Assembly: GCA_013397695.1 (NCBI GenBank)
Contig: VYZI01000040.1
Coordinates: 2,973,658-3,037,657 of the forward strand
Reading direction: 5' to 3'
Source: Centropus unirufus
Taxonomy: Eukaryota; Chordata; Aves; Cuculiformes; Centropidae
DNA length: 64,000 nucleotides
Below are positions 22,741-36,499 of the stretch, one piece after another. Numbering within the stretch: the first letter of the stretch is position 1; every line of letters begins with the position of its first letter. A program made the position numbers and the translations under genes. A model generated the notes under the pieces. It saw only the letters and a program-made list of their open reading frames with translations. It did no database searches and had not been told where the DNA came from.

Positions 22741-22763
22741 AATATTATTGGACAAATAATATT
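22741..22763 (+). repeat. Perfect 9-bp hairpin in NRP1 3' UTR
   Basis: Arms AATATTATT (22741..22749) and AATAATATT (22755..22763) are exact inverted copies around the 5-nt loop GGACA. The stem is all A-T, so it is weak. Confidence 0.6.
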
Positions 22764-23336
22764 CAACGGCCTATGCAGCTGGTCCAACAGGGTAAAAAGA
22801 AACAAGATTTGGTTACCCTCAGGGGTCCATAGAAGGAGACAAGGGACCTCGCACCAGGTGCAGGGGAACCCTTAGGTTTTCTGTGGTGACCCCACATGCA
22901 GCACAGCCATAACTGGGGAGGCAGTGGAAGAGGGCAGCTTTAACCTTCCCCTGGGTTTCTGCCGACCAGCAGGTAAAACCAATGCAAACATGGGGAAAGG
23001 AACTTCCTGCAAAGTGCTGAACTCATGTTTTTCCTCACTCAATTGCCCAAGCAGAGTCTGGGAAGTGATTATATCTTTTTGAGTTAGTCTTTTCCAAAAT
23101 TGTTTTTTTAGTAGAGCAATGAAGTATTCTGTCCAGGATTAGGACTAAAGAAGGGTTAATTTAGCCTTGAATTACTAGAGATACAGAATCCACCTCTATT
23201 GATCAGCTGAATGTTTTGAAGCACATCATTTCACCAATATGAACCCTAACACAGAAAAACCTGTAGAAAATCCACCAGTAACCTAGAAATTGAAGAGAGG
23301 GTGACTGGAGGTAAAAATATGAGTTTGGAAACAGAA

Positions 23337-23367
23337 AATATATTAAAGGAAGACCCTTTAATATATT
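23337..23367 (+). repeat. Perfect 13-bp hairpin in NRP1 3' UTR
   Basis: Arms AATATATTAAAGG (23337..23349) and CCTTTAATATATT (23355..23367) are exact inverted copies around the 5-nt loop AAGAC. This is the cleanest stem-loop I found in the window, and it lies within the presumed 3' UTR. Confidence 0.75.
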
Positions 23368-24067
23368 AAAGTGGACAGCTTTGGTGGACAGCTGCTACTT
23401 CAAAGGGATCCTAAAGGCAGAGACTACAGTGAATATTCAAACACCCATTTAGATGCCTAAATTGGAAGAATTACCTCCCCAGACTCTAGACCCTGGATCC
23501 TCCAAAAGGTAAGACAGGGCACCTAAAGCTTGATAATTAGGCCTAAAAGTTAGTCCATGAAATGTCGAAAGTGGCAAACTCACTTCAGCAGGGGCAGAAT
23601 TTTCATTGTATCCAATGGTGGAATTTTACCATAACGGTATCGCAGCAGCTACCTAATTAACCCAAAGAAAAAAAGGATTCTTCAGAGTTATTTTCAGCGC
23701 ACCACCACCATGTGATTCAGGTGTTGGGGTCTGTTCTTCTTTGCTGAAAAAACTTCTAGTCCACTAACCTGATTGTGAGTTACACGCATGTATTGCCTTG
23801 AAGGTAAAATCCCATTGGGGAGCCCAAGTCCAAAACCTTTTGAAATATTTCCATGGATTTCAGTAGTTTCTGGACCAGCTCTTGTTCTTGATCTATTTGA
23901 ACAGAAAGAGGCGGGTTGGTGGTTTTATTCTTCTTTTAATGTAATGAGAATAGTGAACGTAGAAAGAAATATATCTCTGTTGTGGTCTTCAGACCTTGCT
24001 ATGATAATGAGTATCTAGAACCGAAGATTTGATTTCTTTGAAGGTAACAGAATGAAAGTTGCCCTTC

Positions 24068-24073
24068 AATAAA
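24068..24073 (+). terminator. NRP1: Distal poly(A) signal candidate for NRP1
   Basis: A canonical AATAAA (in CTTCAATAAAGG) lies about 2.97 kb after the stop codon. It is a plausible major cleavage signal, but a later one could lie in the gap. Confidence 0.45.
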
Positions 24074-24281
24074 GGAAAAATGATACTGCAACTTTACATT
24101 GAAAAGTATCTTGCACTGATAAATATATTTAAAAAAATTATATGTTTATAAAGTTATTAATTTGTAAAGGCAGTGTTACGAAATGTTCAGTTTATATTGT
24201 TTTAGATTGTTTCATAATTTTTAAAGTGTAAAATAACATATTTTTTCTTTATTGAAAAACTATAAAAATCTTCTGTAGTAA

Positions 24282-24366
24282 NNNNNNNNNNNNNNNNNNN
24301 NNNNNNNNNNNNNNNNNNNNNNNNNNNNNNNNNNNNNNNNNNNNNNNNNNNNNNNNNNNNNNNNNN
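24282..24366. other. Assembly gap (85 N)
   Basis: A run of undetermined bases. It falls at the probable end of the NRP1 transcript, so the true 3' end cannot be fixed here. Confidence 1.
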
Positions 24367-27300
24367 TTCTATGACAATATGACACTTGTAAATTGTTGTT
24401 TCAAAATGAACAGTGAAGCCTTAACTTTAAATGACATTTGTATTCTCAGACACTGAGTAGCATAAAAAAAGAATCACACAGAACTGAATTGTAACTTAAA
24501 TTTCCAAACTATGACTACTACATTCCAAAGAAACAGTCGAATTAAACGTTTTCATAAAATATCCCATACCTGATGTATTTTATTATACTAAAATGGATTG
24601 GTTTTATTAAATGGCTGGGGTTTTTTAGCATCTTGCAAAAAGCACAATGTTTTAATCAAAGTTACATTTGTTGGTAGGCAACTCAAACAAACAGAGACGT
24701 TGCTGAGACCATTCATGATTTAGGATGGTGACATTCACATTCTGCCTGCCCAATTCTCTCTCTCTCTGCTGGAAGACACTCCCAGTACATGCCTAACTTT
24801 TAGCCAGGCAGCAGGAATTTAAGAGGAAATATCTGCCACCACAGTTCTTAGGTTACAATTCTAAGAACTTATAATTCCCCTTGAATTTGTGCTGTGAAAA
24901 AGCATACACCCTGCATAGGTCACATGGGCACCTTGTGGCTTGCTCTTAGGGGAGGTGAGTTTTACCAGGGAGCAGTGTCAGGTTTTGACAAGTTACTCCG
25001 CAAAGTCTCTCTCTTGCAGTCTTAAAGGTTTGTACTGATGAGCTCCGTTTAAATTTCCACTGAAGTCATGAGGACTTACCCAACCATGGCCAGCTCTCCC
25101 AATGCACAACACAACTCACTGACTGGATCAATGCTGCAGGGACAGCCCATTGGGTTTAATTTGGCATGCAGTTGGGTGCTGAACTCATCTGTAATACATG
25201 TGATCATGGTTAGGGAGTCCTTCAAGATATTAGCATCCACACCAGAAGCTTTAGATTGCACATTTCTTGGTTTATGCAATACTTACCTATTTGTTTCTTT
25301 TTAGTATTGAGCAGCCTGCTCATTAAGGTTAATCAAATCCTTTCTGTATATTGCACACATGAACAATGCACTTACTGTCAGTATGTCATGAGGCTGGGCA
25401 CTCATGGATAAACTTCAGCTACTTTCTCACCCCTAGAAAAGCTATTGTACTTTAGTACCACGTATCTGATGATTGTTACACTTGAGAAAGTACCACATCT
25501 CAATGGGGCAGCGTTGTGGGTACCTGCTTAAAACATGAGATGGAAATACAGTGCATCTGAAAAAAAGTTTGGGTTTGTGGTCAGAGTAGGGATTGCTCTC
25601 AGAAGACAGTTGTGAAGGTTGTGGCCTGTATGATCACGAAATCCAAATTCCTTAGTCAGTTTTTTCATTGCATCATGTTTGCTTCTGAAATAACCAGCAA
25701 TGAGGCTCTTTGAGGGGAAATAAATGGCAATGGAATTAATGGGGGAAAAAAGAAAAAGAAACTATAAAGTGAATTCATTGAGGATGAAGTTCAGAAGAAA
25801 AAAGTATTTTAAGTTATGAATAGTCTCTTTCATTTAGGGGAAGTTAATTAGCCTAGAAGCTAATAACTACTTAGCTCTAAGCATTCAGTTTTCCACACTA
25901 AATAGGCTGCATAAAGGAAAGACAAAAATGATGCAATTGGATCTGAATTACATTTCAGAACATAACTTGTAAACTTGAAAGAAAAAGACGAGCGTATGGA
26001 AATAACAGATGGGTCAGCTACAGACAACCAGTGCTAGGAGTGCATAACTCTGAGGCTCAAATATTAGGGCTGTGGTCTTTAAAAGGGTTTCTGGCAGGTA
26101 GAGACAAGCGAATCCTATTATTATTTGACCAATTGAATGTACCAGCCCTGAGCCAGCAGCCAAATAGCCACAGTGCTGAACCCAGACCCCTTTCCTTGCC
26201 TTTTGGCAGGACATAAAATACAACTAAACAGCAAAAAGCAGATGTATGGGAGCACGGGGTAAGGCCCACTGGCATCATGGAAATTACAGCAGTCCCTGCT
26301 CGTACAAACCTGCCCACTGGTCTGAAGCTGCCAGTCCCAGCAGAGATGAAGGATTCTCTGTTCTCATAAACTACCTTTATGAGCCATATTAGAATTTAAC
26401 AGGTGTATGCTCTTATAGCTCTAAAACTGACCCTTTAAGTCTTCTCTTCTTTGTAATTAGTCCCTTTCTAAGTCAATTCTCCTGACCTGCTTTCCCAAAG
26501 TCACATGCCAAAGTTGGTTTTGATTTTCAGATCATGGCATCTGACATTGAATCCCAGAAGTAATTCCCTTCCCATTTCTTAATTGTCCTGTCCTTTGCAA
26601 TGCATCATGCCTAACAGAATATTAATTCAAGCAACATTAATTTATTAGAGCTTTAGTTTCTTCTTTTGCACTATTTTATGCCTCAAGTCACCCATAACCA
26701 CAATTTTATCCACAGGTGTTTGTTAAATTCTAAGGGTGTACCTAATTGGTTTTTGGGTTTTTTTTTTGTCATGGGATACCTTGTATAGCTGTTCTATTTG
26801 CCAATTAGTCCCCCTGCAGACCCCAATTGCTTTTCTACAGTAGGCCAGTTCTCTATATACATTTCTATTCTCGTAACTTCACACAATCAAACTAATTGTA
26901 TCATCTCAGGACTGATGGTGTCTTAACATGTATAATTGAAAAGCTCATTAAAATATCTTCTGGCATTTTTCACAGGTAGATAGAGTCTTATCATGTGTCC
27001 AAACCTAATTCCACCCTCAATAATCTTATTCTCCTGTTTAAATTTACATTGTTTTTATTAATCTCTCAGACATTTGATTCATGTCCCTGTCACTGTACAG
27101 CACCAGGCACTGTGATTTATAACAGGGGTGTTTCCATAATGGGTGAGGTGGCTCTGATTAAAAAAGGAATTGCAGTCTTACTGAAGCACCATTGGCCCCA
27201 GAGAGGTCAGGCAGTGGTCTCAAGGGCAGAAGGTAGGGAGGACATTTGGCAGGGTTTGTCAGGTGTTGCCATGACAAAGGGTGAAGGATTTAATGACGAG

Positions 27301-30300
27301 AGGCTGGAGGATGAAGGGCTTGCCTGAGGAAAATGGTATTTCAGGTGACATGAGCTCCAAAAGGAATTATCCATTCCTTCTTTTGGCCTCGCAAAAAAAA
27401 ATTCACAATCCTTGAAAAATGTCTGCATCACAAAAGTAAGCGTCTCTGGCAGCTGTCATGAACTTCTAGATCCTCATCAAGGAAGAAAGAAGTGGAGCTA
27501 TCAATTAGTCTGCTAGCTGAACATAAATGGTGGATTTCTACACTAAAAGAGGTAGCAGGTGTATACGTGTCTTTGAAGACCCAGGCAGCACCTCAGGACT
27601 ATAAGGTTGACGTTCTTCATGCAACATTTTCATCCTGAGTATCTTTATAAACCTTCCTTTGTAACGTTGTTGTATGCCATTTGTTTCAGAAATAAATTGC
27701 CTGCGATGAACTACTGGTTTTTATGATTTCCTACTGCACAGGACTGGCAAAGTAGGCAGGCTGTGAAGGTGTTGGTTTACCCCAAGCATGGTTGGCAAAA
27801 CAAAAGAAAAGCAGGAAAATATCTGGTGTTAAGAGTAGTTCAGAAAGGATGTTCTTATACCTTCTACTAGTTTCTCTTTTAATCAGTCCTCAGAAGATGG
27901 GGACAAAGCAAAGAATGAACTCAACTACAGTTTGTGTTGACTAATTCATGTCCTACAGTTATCATGCAGCTCTGAGACCGAGACAAGGAGAAGCTGGTTG
28001 CCACTTCCCTTTGGTAAAAGATTTATGACCCTCCATACCAACCCCACTGTGCCAATTCCTCTGAACAGTTACAAGCAGGAAGTGATACCACTTTGTACCC
28101 GTTGCCCTCATTTTCAAATGTATTTTTTCTTGCTGAAGGCCATATTATCTTCCTTCTGCATTTCTTCAGCTTTTCTTCTTCATAAGACAAGGCCTGCCAA
28201 ATAAGCCTTTTTTCCCTAGATTTTCTGTCTTGCATGATGCCGGGCATCCCAGATCCCATTTATCAGCTTAAGCATCCCAGTGCAGGACCAGACCTGCCAT
28301 TTGTTCAGCTGATGCCGCTCTGCTGCCCCAGCTCCTCATGGTGTGCTGCTTGTTTTGCATCACTATCTTCTTTGCAATAGAAGGTCATTGAAAGTTCACT
28401 TGAAAACTAGACTTATTTCAATGCCATAATCTGTAGGTGATTAAGGTTCATCCTTGCTACTTTTAACAAGTCTTTTCACAATCTATTCCCTTTTCTTCAT
28501 GCATGCTGAGGTCTTAAAGTGGTCAACTTACATTCATATATCTTGATAAAGTGGCTGAATTACTGCTGCTGAATGGTAGGCCATTATCTACAATTAGTTT
28601 ATGAGTCTTAGCTGTTATTGCAAAAGATGGATTTCTCTATACCATCAGTGTCTTACCAAAGATCCTGTTAGAACTCTCGCTTATGAAAAGTAAAGTGATA
28701 GCTTCTTCCTGAAGAATATCAGGTTACTCTCTAAGCAGAGGCAAGCCAATTTCAGCTTATTACTGCAGGTAATAAATAGATTATATGCATTATGAGGACT
28801 ATTTCCTTCTTTATTATGTACTGTACATAATGTAAATATGCACAGCACTGTATCGACAAACAGACGGAAGAAATGCTGTGAGGATGTCACCACCCACTTT
28901 TAGAGAAAAATGCTAAGCATCTGCTAATCAAAAGCAGACGACATAGTAACTTGCCTCAGAGAAGCAGCTTTTCTTTTTCTGTTTATAAAAACACGGTGCT
29001 TAGAACAGTCAGAATAAGCGTGTACCAATACAGTGGAGAAAGCTCTGGATTTATGAATCTCCTTGAGGAAGTGCCTTCTGATGAAGGACACAAAAGAGCA
29101 GAGAGTAGAGGCAGAGTAGATGGGTTCATGAACTTCATTTTACTTCTCATCATGAGTAATAGTGCTAAACTGATCGTCAGTCAGATCTCTCATTTTCTTT
29201 AATTTAACGCTATTCTTGCTCCTTGCATTACTGACCCCACATTATAACTGAACCATGTGTTTTATTACAATGCTGAGCGCTGCTTTAAATGCACATGAGA
29301 AGATCACTCTGCTTTTTATACTGCACGATTATGTGCAGTGGGTTTTGTTCTTTTCACATGAAGAACCATCCCAGAGCTAACAACTTGTACTATTTTAATC
29401 AAGCCTAGTTTCACACAGGTTGTGAACTGTAATAAACGTTGCCATTTCTTCTGGGCTTCAAATATAATGCACAGCTCAGCACAAGTTTGACCTTTGTGAT
29501 TCCATATTGGCACATACTCGCTGAAGGCACTTCATTAGACACCAATGGCAGTAGAGGTTTTGCCCTTTTAATTAGCTTTCTGAGAGGCCGTTGCTGATTA
29601 CCAATACACACATTTTAACCAATAACGACGTGTGTGTGTCGAATACAGTAAACACACATATATACATATCTCCTGAGATGCAACCACAATTCAACGACAG
29701 AAGGTGAACTAAAAATAGAAGTCGTAGAATAGAGAGTTTGCCTAAAGGTAAAGTTCTATGTGATTTTAAACATCTGAAAGTTTTAGCCAGTTTCGGGGAT
29801 TCCTTGTGACTGTGTAATGAACTTGCAAATCCAAAGCACCTCTACAGGCAGAAGTATTTTCAAGCAGCTCTCACATCATTCCTCTAACTCAGTTCCTAGC
29901 TCAGATTTTGCAGACCAAAGAATCTTCAGTATTTGCCAAGTATTTTCCCCTACTGGTTTATACATACAATATTTTTTTAGATAAAGGAATTTGTATTTAA
30001 CGTTTATAATGTGATAGGGCCTACAGGTTAACAAAATAGTTGTCCCATAATGCAAAGCAACATGAAAAGATATAGAAAATGCATATTCTTGCCCCCGAGA
30101 CAGGAACTGTAACATGGCTCCTGTGAGCATAGATGGTTCTAAACCCAGTGCCTTTGTCACGTACCCAGTGCCTTTGTCACTCTTGAGTTTTCCAGTGCTG
30201 TTGCTTTTTTTTTATGATCAAAAGTTTGGAATGCTACAATTGTGATCAATTAGTCTTCAAGGATGACATTCAACTTATCTGCCACTGGTTCCAAATAGTG

Positions 30301-33300
30301 AGCTGCATCCACTATTTCAAACAGTTACCTCAGGATGGGGTAAATTTTCCTCTTACAGTATCGGTCTCCCTTATTTATAGAACAGTCTAAATTAATAGCT
30401 CAGATTTAAAGGCCTTTATTTTTCATGGATAAAATGAAATAAATAAAATTTCCTATTTCTAGTTGTGAAAAAAATACTGGTGGGTTGTTGTTGTTTGGGG
30501 TTGTTTTTTACAGTTTCCCAAAGATCTGAACTGTTTTGATTTATTTTTATCACAGTTGGTTTTGACATCTGAAAGCATCGGTCTACCTGCTAGCCATCTA
30601 GAAAAAAGCAAAATTTAACCATTTAGGTGATAGTATGAGTCTCAAAACCCTCTGGTTCCATTTTACTAGTAGAGGTGAATACGTAGTCTGAAAGTAGGTA
30701 GAACATTGGCACCCTCATCTCTGTGTCACCCACTGCTGCCTGCAGAATTATAATGTGCCTTGAAGAAGCCTTACCCAGCCCTCATACTTAGGCAGACTTG
30801 GATCTGGTCATAACTTTATTCAGAGTCTGGAAGTAAAAATTAAACTGGGATTTTTACAAGCTTGTTAAATTTGCTTCTTAAATTGGTTTTGCTCTGGCTG
30901 CCTTTAGCTAATTATACTGTGTTCCTGCAGTGCTGCAGTTTAGGCTGATCATTGCCTACCTCCCAGTCATCTATTCATTTTCTCATTTCTTCTTCTTGTG
31001 TTTTGATTTCCTTCTGATCTGAAGGTATAACTTCACACAAAGTTGAGGGTTTTTTCACAGAGATTTCACCTAGCTGCAATTTTATTCTCTGTCACTCCTT
31101 TTGACTCAATGACTAAAAAGCATATATTTCAGAAGTGTAGCTCTTCATTCCCTCTAGGAAGTCTGAAACTTCTGTAATTTATAGCTGTATTTCATAACTT
31201 CACATGCATTTCAAACAATTATTTTATACAATTTATTAAGTATTTTTCTCAGCAAAAAACACGCTTATGTCCATGGCAGACAGCATGAAGGATGACCCAA
31301 ATCAGGGTCTGCTCTTGATACAGAATTATCCCTAGTGAATATATTCATTAAACCTGACAGAACCTTGAGATGACCTGAAAGAAAATATCAGAAGTGTTAG
31401 TAAGAATTATTATGGATATTGTTATTGACACCACTGTGCTAGCAGTGAACCTTGAGTCTTTTTTTATTACCTTTAACTAGGAAAACTCATATTTTTTGTC
31501 TGACTATGCATTTTAGCAAAAGGGTCATGACGTATCTTCCTTTTTTCTGCTTTTATGTGGGCAAACAAAACAGCCCAGTATACACCATGTATTACATATC
31601 ACCAGCCTGATGCACTTTGTTCTTATTTTTTAGTGCTTTTTTACAAAAGAGACGAAGGCATTGATATTATCTTCATGTTACTCTTCAATGTATTTGGGAA
31701 TCTCCATGTTTCAGAGGGCCTTGAGGGCCTCCTCCAGATCTGTTTTCTGCTTCTTCATCTTCACTGTGCAGAACAAAGAAAATGATTTGCTGAGCCTCTC
31801 TTCAATCATTCTAAAAAAAAAATAACTTTTTTCTTCTGTGATTATTGCCTCGGGTCAGTGCAAGTTCTAAAACAAACAAAAATGCACACTAGGTACAGCA
31901 GTGATCCCTTAGGTGCATAAGTTATCAAATGGCTGGAAGATATTGTACAAACTGCACAAATAACAGAGAAATAGGAAATTGCTCATCATTTCCAAGTCCT
32001 TTAAATAGAAGTAATCAGACATCCCAAAACCTGCTAAGCTATGCTGATGTTGAGGAAAGCACTGAGCAATACAAACATACCCGCTCTTCCTGCGAACAGT
32101 GCTGCCAGACCAAATTCTATGGACTTTACTCAAGAAAAACAGCCCAGAAAATTAGATGGAGCACTGGGATACTGTCCACTATTGCCAGCTGAAACCAGCT
32201 AAAAAACAACAGCCAGTGCCTTGATGGACTGTTAGCAGACAAGTAATGAGTGCCATAGCCAAAGAAGACTGGAGAAAAAAATCTGGAAAACGGAGTTTTG
32301 AACCACTTGCAGAAGCAGAGAAAACTGGTTATTAGGAATTCACACAAACTTCCAAATATGAAACAATTATTGTCATCTTTTGCATAGAACACAATTCTAG
32401 CTTTTACCATTACAGCTCAGTTAAAGCTCCCAGCACTGAAATTAGGTTTCACATTAAATGAGGTATAGTTATGGATGCTACTATATGAAAACCAGGATTC
32501 AGAAGCTCAGAATGTAAGAACCCCCCAGATGGCAAGTTTCAAACAACGACTCTTGCAAGCAAATATATAAAACCCCTAAGTAGTTGAAATAACTTCTGAT
32601 CCCTAGACATGTTGCTTGGTGCGTAACTGCAGGCAGATACGGGTTCACATCAGACACCCAACATCTAACTCCTAGAACTCATTAAAAGACCAATTAAGGT
32701 GTTCTGAATTACTGTCTTCGAGAGCTTACTTCCCTCGATACAAAAGAAATGTTGAAAGACAAGACTCTTCCTCTACCCCAAATCAGTTCCAACAATCAAC
32801 TGCTGCTGGAAATTACTATCCAATGTATGCCAAAGTCTCAGGAACTTGCTGGCTTGTTTGCTATTGGCAAACGTGATCATTCAGCAGCTCTTCAGGTTTT
32901 TTTGGAGCTATTTTGCTCTCAACTTCACTGGAAAGAATGAAATCAGAGGTGACTGATTAACATGCACATAGGATCTGTCCAAGATTTTTTACCAAGTATT
33001 TGGTGGCCATCACGTGCCAGAGCATAAGTAGCACTTTAAAAGGCATCTAAGATTTGGCATCATTTCAGTACTCCACACGCAACAGAACTATATGACTATA
33101 AAATATATACGATGGCCATTAGTAGTGACAGGACTTGTCTTTTTAAATTCCATCTCATCTCTAGAGTAATTGAACTCTATTGCAGCTGCAGGAAGCTTGA
33201 GTTTCACTTTCCAATACATCATTATAATTTTATTGTAAAGACTTCCCCCCTTTCCTGACACTGAAGAGCAATGCAAGACCAACTCTGAGACTGAATATTC

Positions 33301-36300
33301 CAAAGACCATGGATATTTTCAGATCTTTAAAGCAAGCTACATCTGTGGACTGAATAAAAACATATCTTGTTAGCCAATCAAGATTAAATGATCCCCTGAC
33401 ACAGGGGTTTGGCTTTGTGAGAACTTTTCTAAAGCTTGGCTTGAAGCTTTCTTGAACACAAATTCGAGTATACTGAAAGAGTATTGAAGACCACTAAAAG
33501 TACTGTATATTTTATATGTGAACCCGGATTCTACATGGACAGAATGATTAAATAAGTGTGAAGTAATTCATTAAGAAAAGAGTTTGACTGCAGATTTCTA
33601 TCACGTCTTCATCTCAGTCCTCATGTTTTTTTATATTTTTTCTTTATTTTGTGAAATAAAGCCAGTTGTCCCCAGTGTTCTTGCCTTTCCAGTGAAATAA
33701 GCATCTGGCTAAAGCAAGCTGTTGAGTTTTTCTAACTATTCAATGTACAGGTTCATCTGTTTCTTTTCTGAAAACTTTGCACTGAAGGCCTAACAAGAAG
33801 ATACACAGCTTAGTCATATCAATGCCTTCAGCACTTAATTAAAGAGGGTGCTACAAGAAAAGTGCATTTAATCCAAGTGTTTTAATTAAATTCTGGCTTG
33901 GCACAAGTCCACCTGTCTGGATTCAACTAGATATAGTTCTCTCTCCTTCTTGCTGCAGACATTACCATTGCCTGCTCTCATTGAACCGCTGTAGTGATTC
34001 TCCCATCGTGTTTCAGCATAAATAAAGGTAGTCCTCAAACATAGACAATCTCTTACATAAAAGCAATGTAACATCAAAGCTACTATTTAAGACTACAGCA
34101 TCACACCATTTACACATCCAGTCGTCTGAGACAGGCAGTTGTTTTTGCATTTTGAACCCATACTTAGTGTGATGGTGTAGCCATGCATGGAGCTTAGCAC
34201 AGACTACTAAAATTAGCTTGGAAAGGTATTATCTGTTCTGCATGCAACAGCCAAGTTATCACTTCAAAATTGGACTGGACAAGTTCATTCAAGCTGCTGT
34301 GACTTCCTTACAAATTACAGAGAGGACAGCGATTTCCCACTCAGAATGGCAGGGGGTGAAGTCAAAATCTTGAATGACTTGGAGGTGGACAATAATTTGC
34401 AGCTTCATTTTATTAATCTTTAAAAATCCTAATTAAACACAGTATCTCTCAAAGAAGTAGATTTAGTGGTGGTGGGGTTGTAACAAGGAAGTTACAAAAT
34501 TTCAGCTATCAAAACTCCTATGTCAGTAGCCGGTAGATGGTAAAACTCGTAGTAGTGGAGAGTAACTGAGCAAGGAACTGAACCCCAAGGTCTTAGTTTG
34601 GTCTTGTGGTGGACAGGATTCTGAATCATGCAGGTAAGTATAGTTACCAGGTTATCATTCTCTCATCACAAAGCAATACAGAATGGAACCCTCTCTCTAT
34701 TCCGTTGCATACTACAAATTTTAAACCCTGATATAATTCTTGAAATAAAAGCCTTGGTCATTTGCTTTCTCTTGCCAAATTTTTATTGCTCAGTCATATC
34801 ATGGGGAAGAGGAGAGGACAAGGGTGGAAAGAAGCAAGGAAAGAGGTCTGAAAGCATAGAACTTGAAAGGAGTGAGTTAACACCCTCAACATGTACAAAA
34901 CATCAGAGAAAAAGATCAAGCACTGAGTCACAGCAGTGGGATTCATCTTCATCCTCTCCAGTCATCCGAATGTGTGGTCTGTGCCAACTATTCAGTTTCC
35001 TTCTATGAGTAGAGCTGGGCACTTCCAGATGGCAATTCAGCTCACAATTCATGGATGCCTATCTTAGGAAAAGTCAGATCCCTGGTGTGCTCCAGTAGCC
35101 GTGTAACTACATGCCACCACTGACTCAAAGCTTCTTAGTTAATTGGAGTTGAAATGCCAACATATGCATCGCTCACCACTCCCACCGCCTTAATCCTCTC
35201 TCGCATCTAACTGTTACTGCTCATCTTTTTACTCCCTTCTGCAGGCATAAGAAAAAACTGTTGAAAGATGCTCTCTGGTATGGAGAAAGCATAGAGCATG
35301 TGATTCATTATATTTTCAAACTACTGAAAAACACTCTAGTCTCAGCACAGATACAAGTCTGTACCAGTATGGTGGCTCTGCTTCCCCTTGGGTGGCATAT
35401 GTGAAATACTGAGACTACCCTCCCTCCCCACATGAAAGTAAATACTAAGAAGTGCACATGTTTACCAGCCTGAAAGTTATGCCACCTCATACCATTAGTA
35501 CCTGTCAGGCACTTGGCAGTTTTGCTCTCTGAAAAGAGCGTTTTGCCACTCTCAGTTCGCCTACCCGCTCTGCTGTTAAAATGAAGAGGATTTTTGCAGA
35601 CCAACGCTAGTGCTCAAGAAGGAGATGTTAAGGGGAAAAAAAAGAAAGCACGTTTCCTACAGAAAATAACTGCATAATTAGGAGTAAACTATACCACAAC
35701 GTGCATCGTTAGGCTTGTTGAACTTGAGTGAGTCCAGCATATTATGAAACTGAATGTATTCAACCACCTAACAGGAGGCAAATATCTAACTCAAAGTTGC
35801 ATGTGCCCAGATTCATCTTTAGAGGAATTTATGAAATAGCCAGAAGCGTGTTTTGTTGTTTTAATTTAAGGTTTGTAAACACTGGTAGATCCACAAGGCT
35901 TCATACTTTAAAAGTGCCTTCTCAATTTGCTTAAAACTTAAGTCCCCAATAACCCCATGCTGCTAGGAAACACTGCAAACTCAGTGTTTGATCAGGTAGT
36001 CCAGGGACCAGTTCGCTTGCTGCTCCCTTCTGCACGGAACCACTGACAACATCTTCCCAAAGTTGAAGCAATGATCCATGTCTGTGATTTTGCCATACTT
36101 CTCTCTTTCATGACTTCTAATTTTAAGAAATACCAAAGGTACTGGCAGGCAATTTTCTTTTACTCGATGAGGCAGCTCCCTCCTCTATATCATGTTGTAG
36201 ACAACTTGCTACTTTGTGAGTTACTTTATTGTTGTGATTAGTCTTCAGCCTCTTGGAAAGCTGGAACAGGGGCTGACTGCTCTTACAGATAAATGATTTA

Positions 36301-36499
36301 GAAGTATTTTTATGCTCCAAGGTCCTCTGACATTAGTTAGACTATTAGTTGGGTAATACTGATATGGGGAGATGTCACAAAAGAGAAAGTGATAGCCTTA
36401 ATCAAACAAGGACTGAAGGAGTCTCTGTGATCTTTCACCCACCGAGACAAAGGAGCAAGTTACAGGCATTAAATCCGGGTCTTGCCAGACTTTCATCAG
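24367..36499. other. Intergenic DNA downstream of NRP1
   Basis: AT-rich, mostly unique-looking sequence. All open frames are short (110 codons or fewer) and overlap on both strands without recognisable products. A 20-bp tandem duplication (30143..30180) and a CTCF-like core of moderate quality (32522..32535) were noticed. The first few hundred bases after the gap could still belong to the NRP1 3' UTR. Confidence 0.7.
30143..30180. repeat. Tandem duplication, 18-bp unit at 20-bp period
   Basis: ACCCAGTGCCTTTGTCAC occurs at 30143..30160 and again at 30163..30180, separated by GT. The copies are identical, so the duplication is probably recent. Confidence 0.9.

Larger units (their letters stand above)
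21094..24281 (+). other. NRP1: NRP1 3' UTR (3' end uncertain)
   Basis: Non-coding sequence following the TGA. The length fits the roughly 3-kb 3' UTR expected for NRP1 mRNA. Poly(A) signals are seen at 22518..22523, 22559..22564 and 24068..24073. The AT-rich run up to the gap (GTTTCATAATTTTTAAAGTG, then ATTGAAAAACTATAAAAATC) looks like terminal 3' UTR, so the distal cleavage site may lie in or just before the gap. A CU-rich tract and two perfect hairpins are described separately. Confidence 0.65.

Noticed and set aside
24925..24945. CTCF-like sequence near GGCACCTTGTGGC
   Set aside because: The reverse complement reads AAGGTGCC, lacking the essential GGTGGC core.
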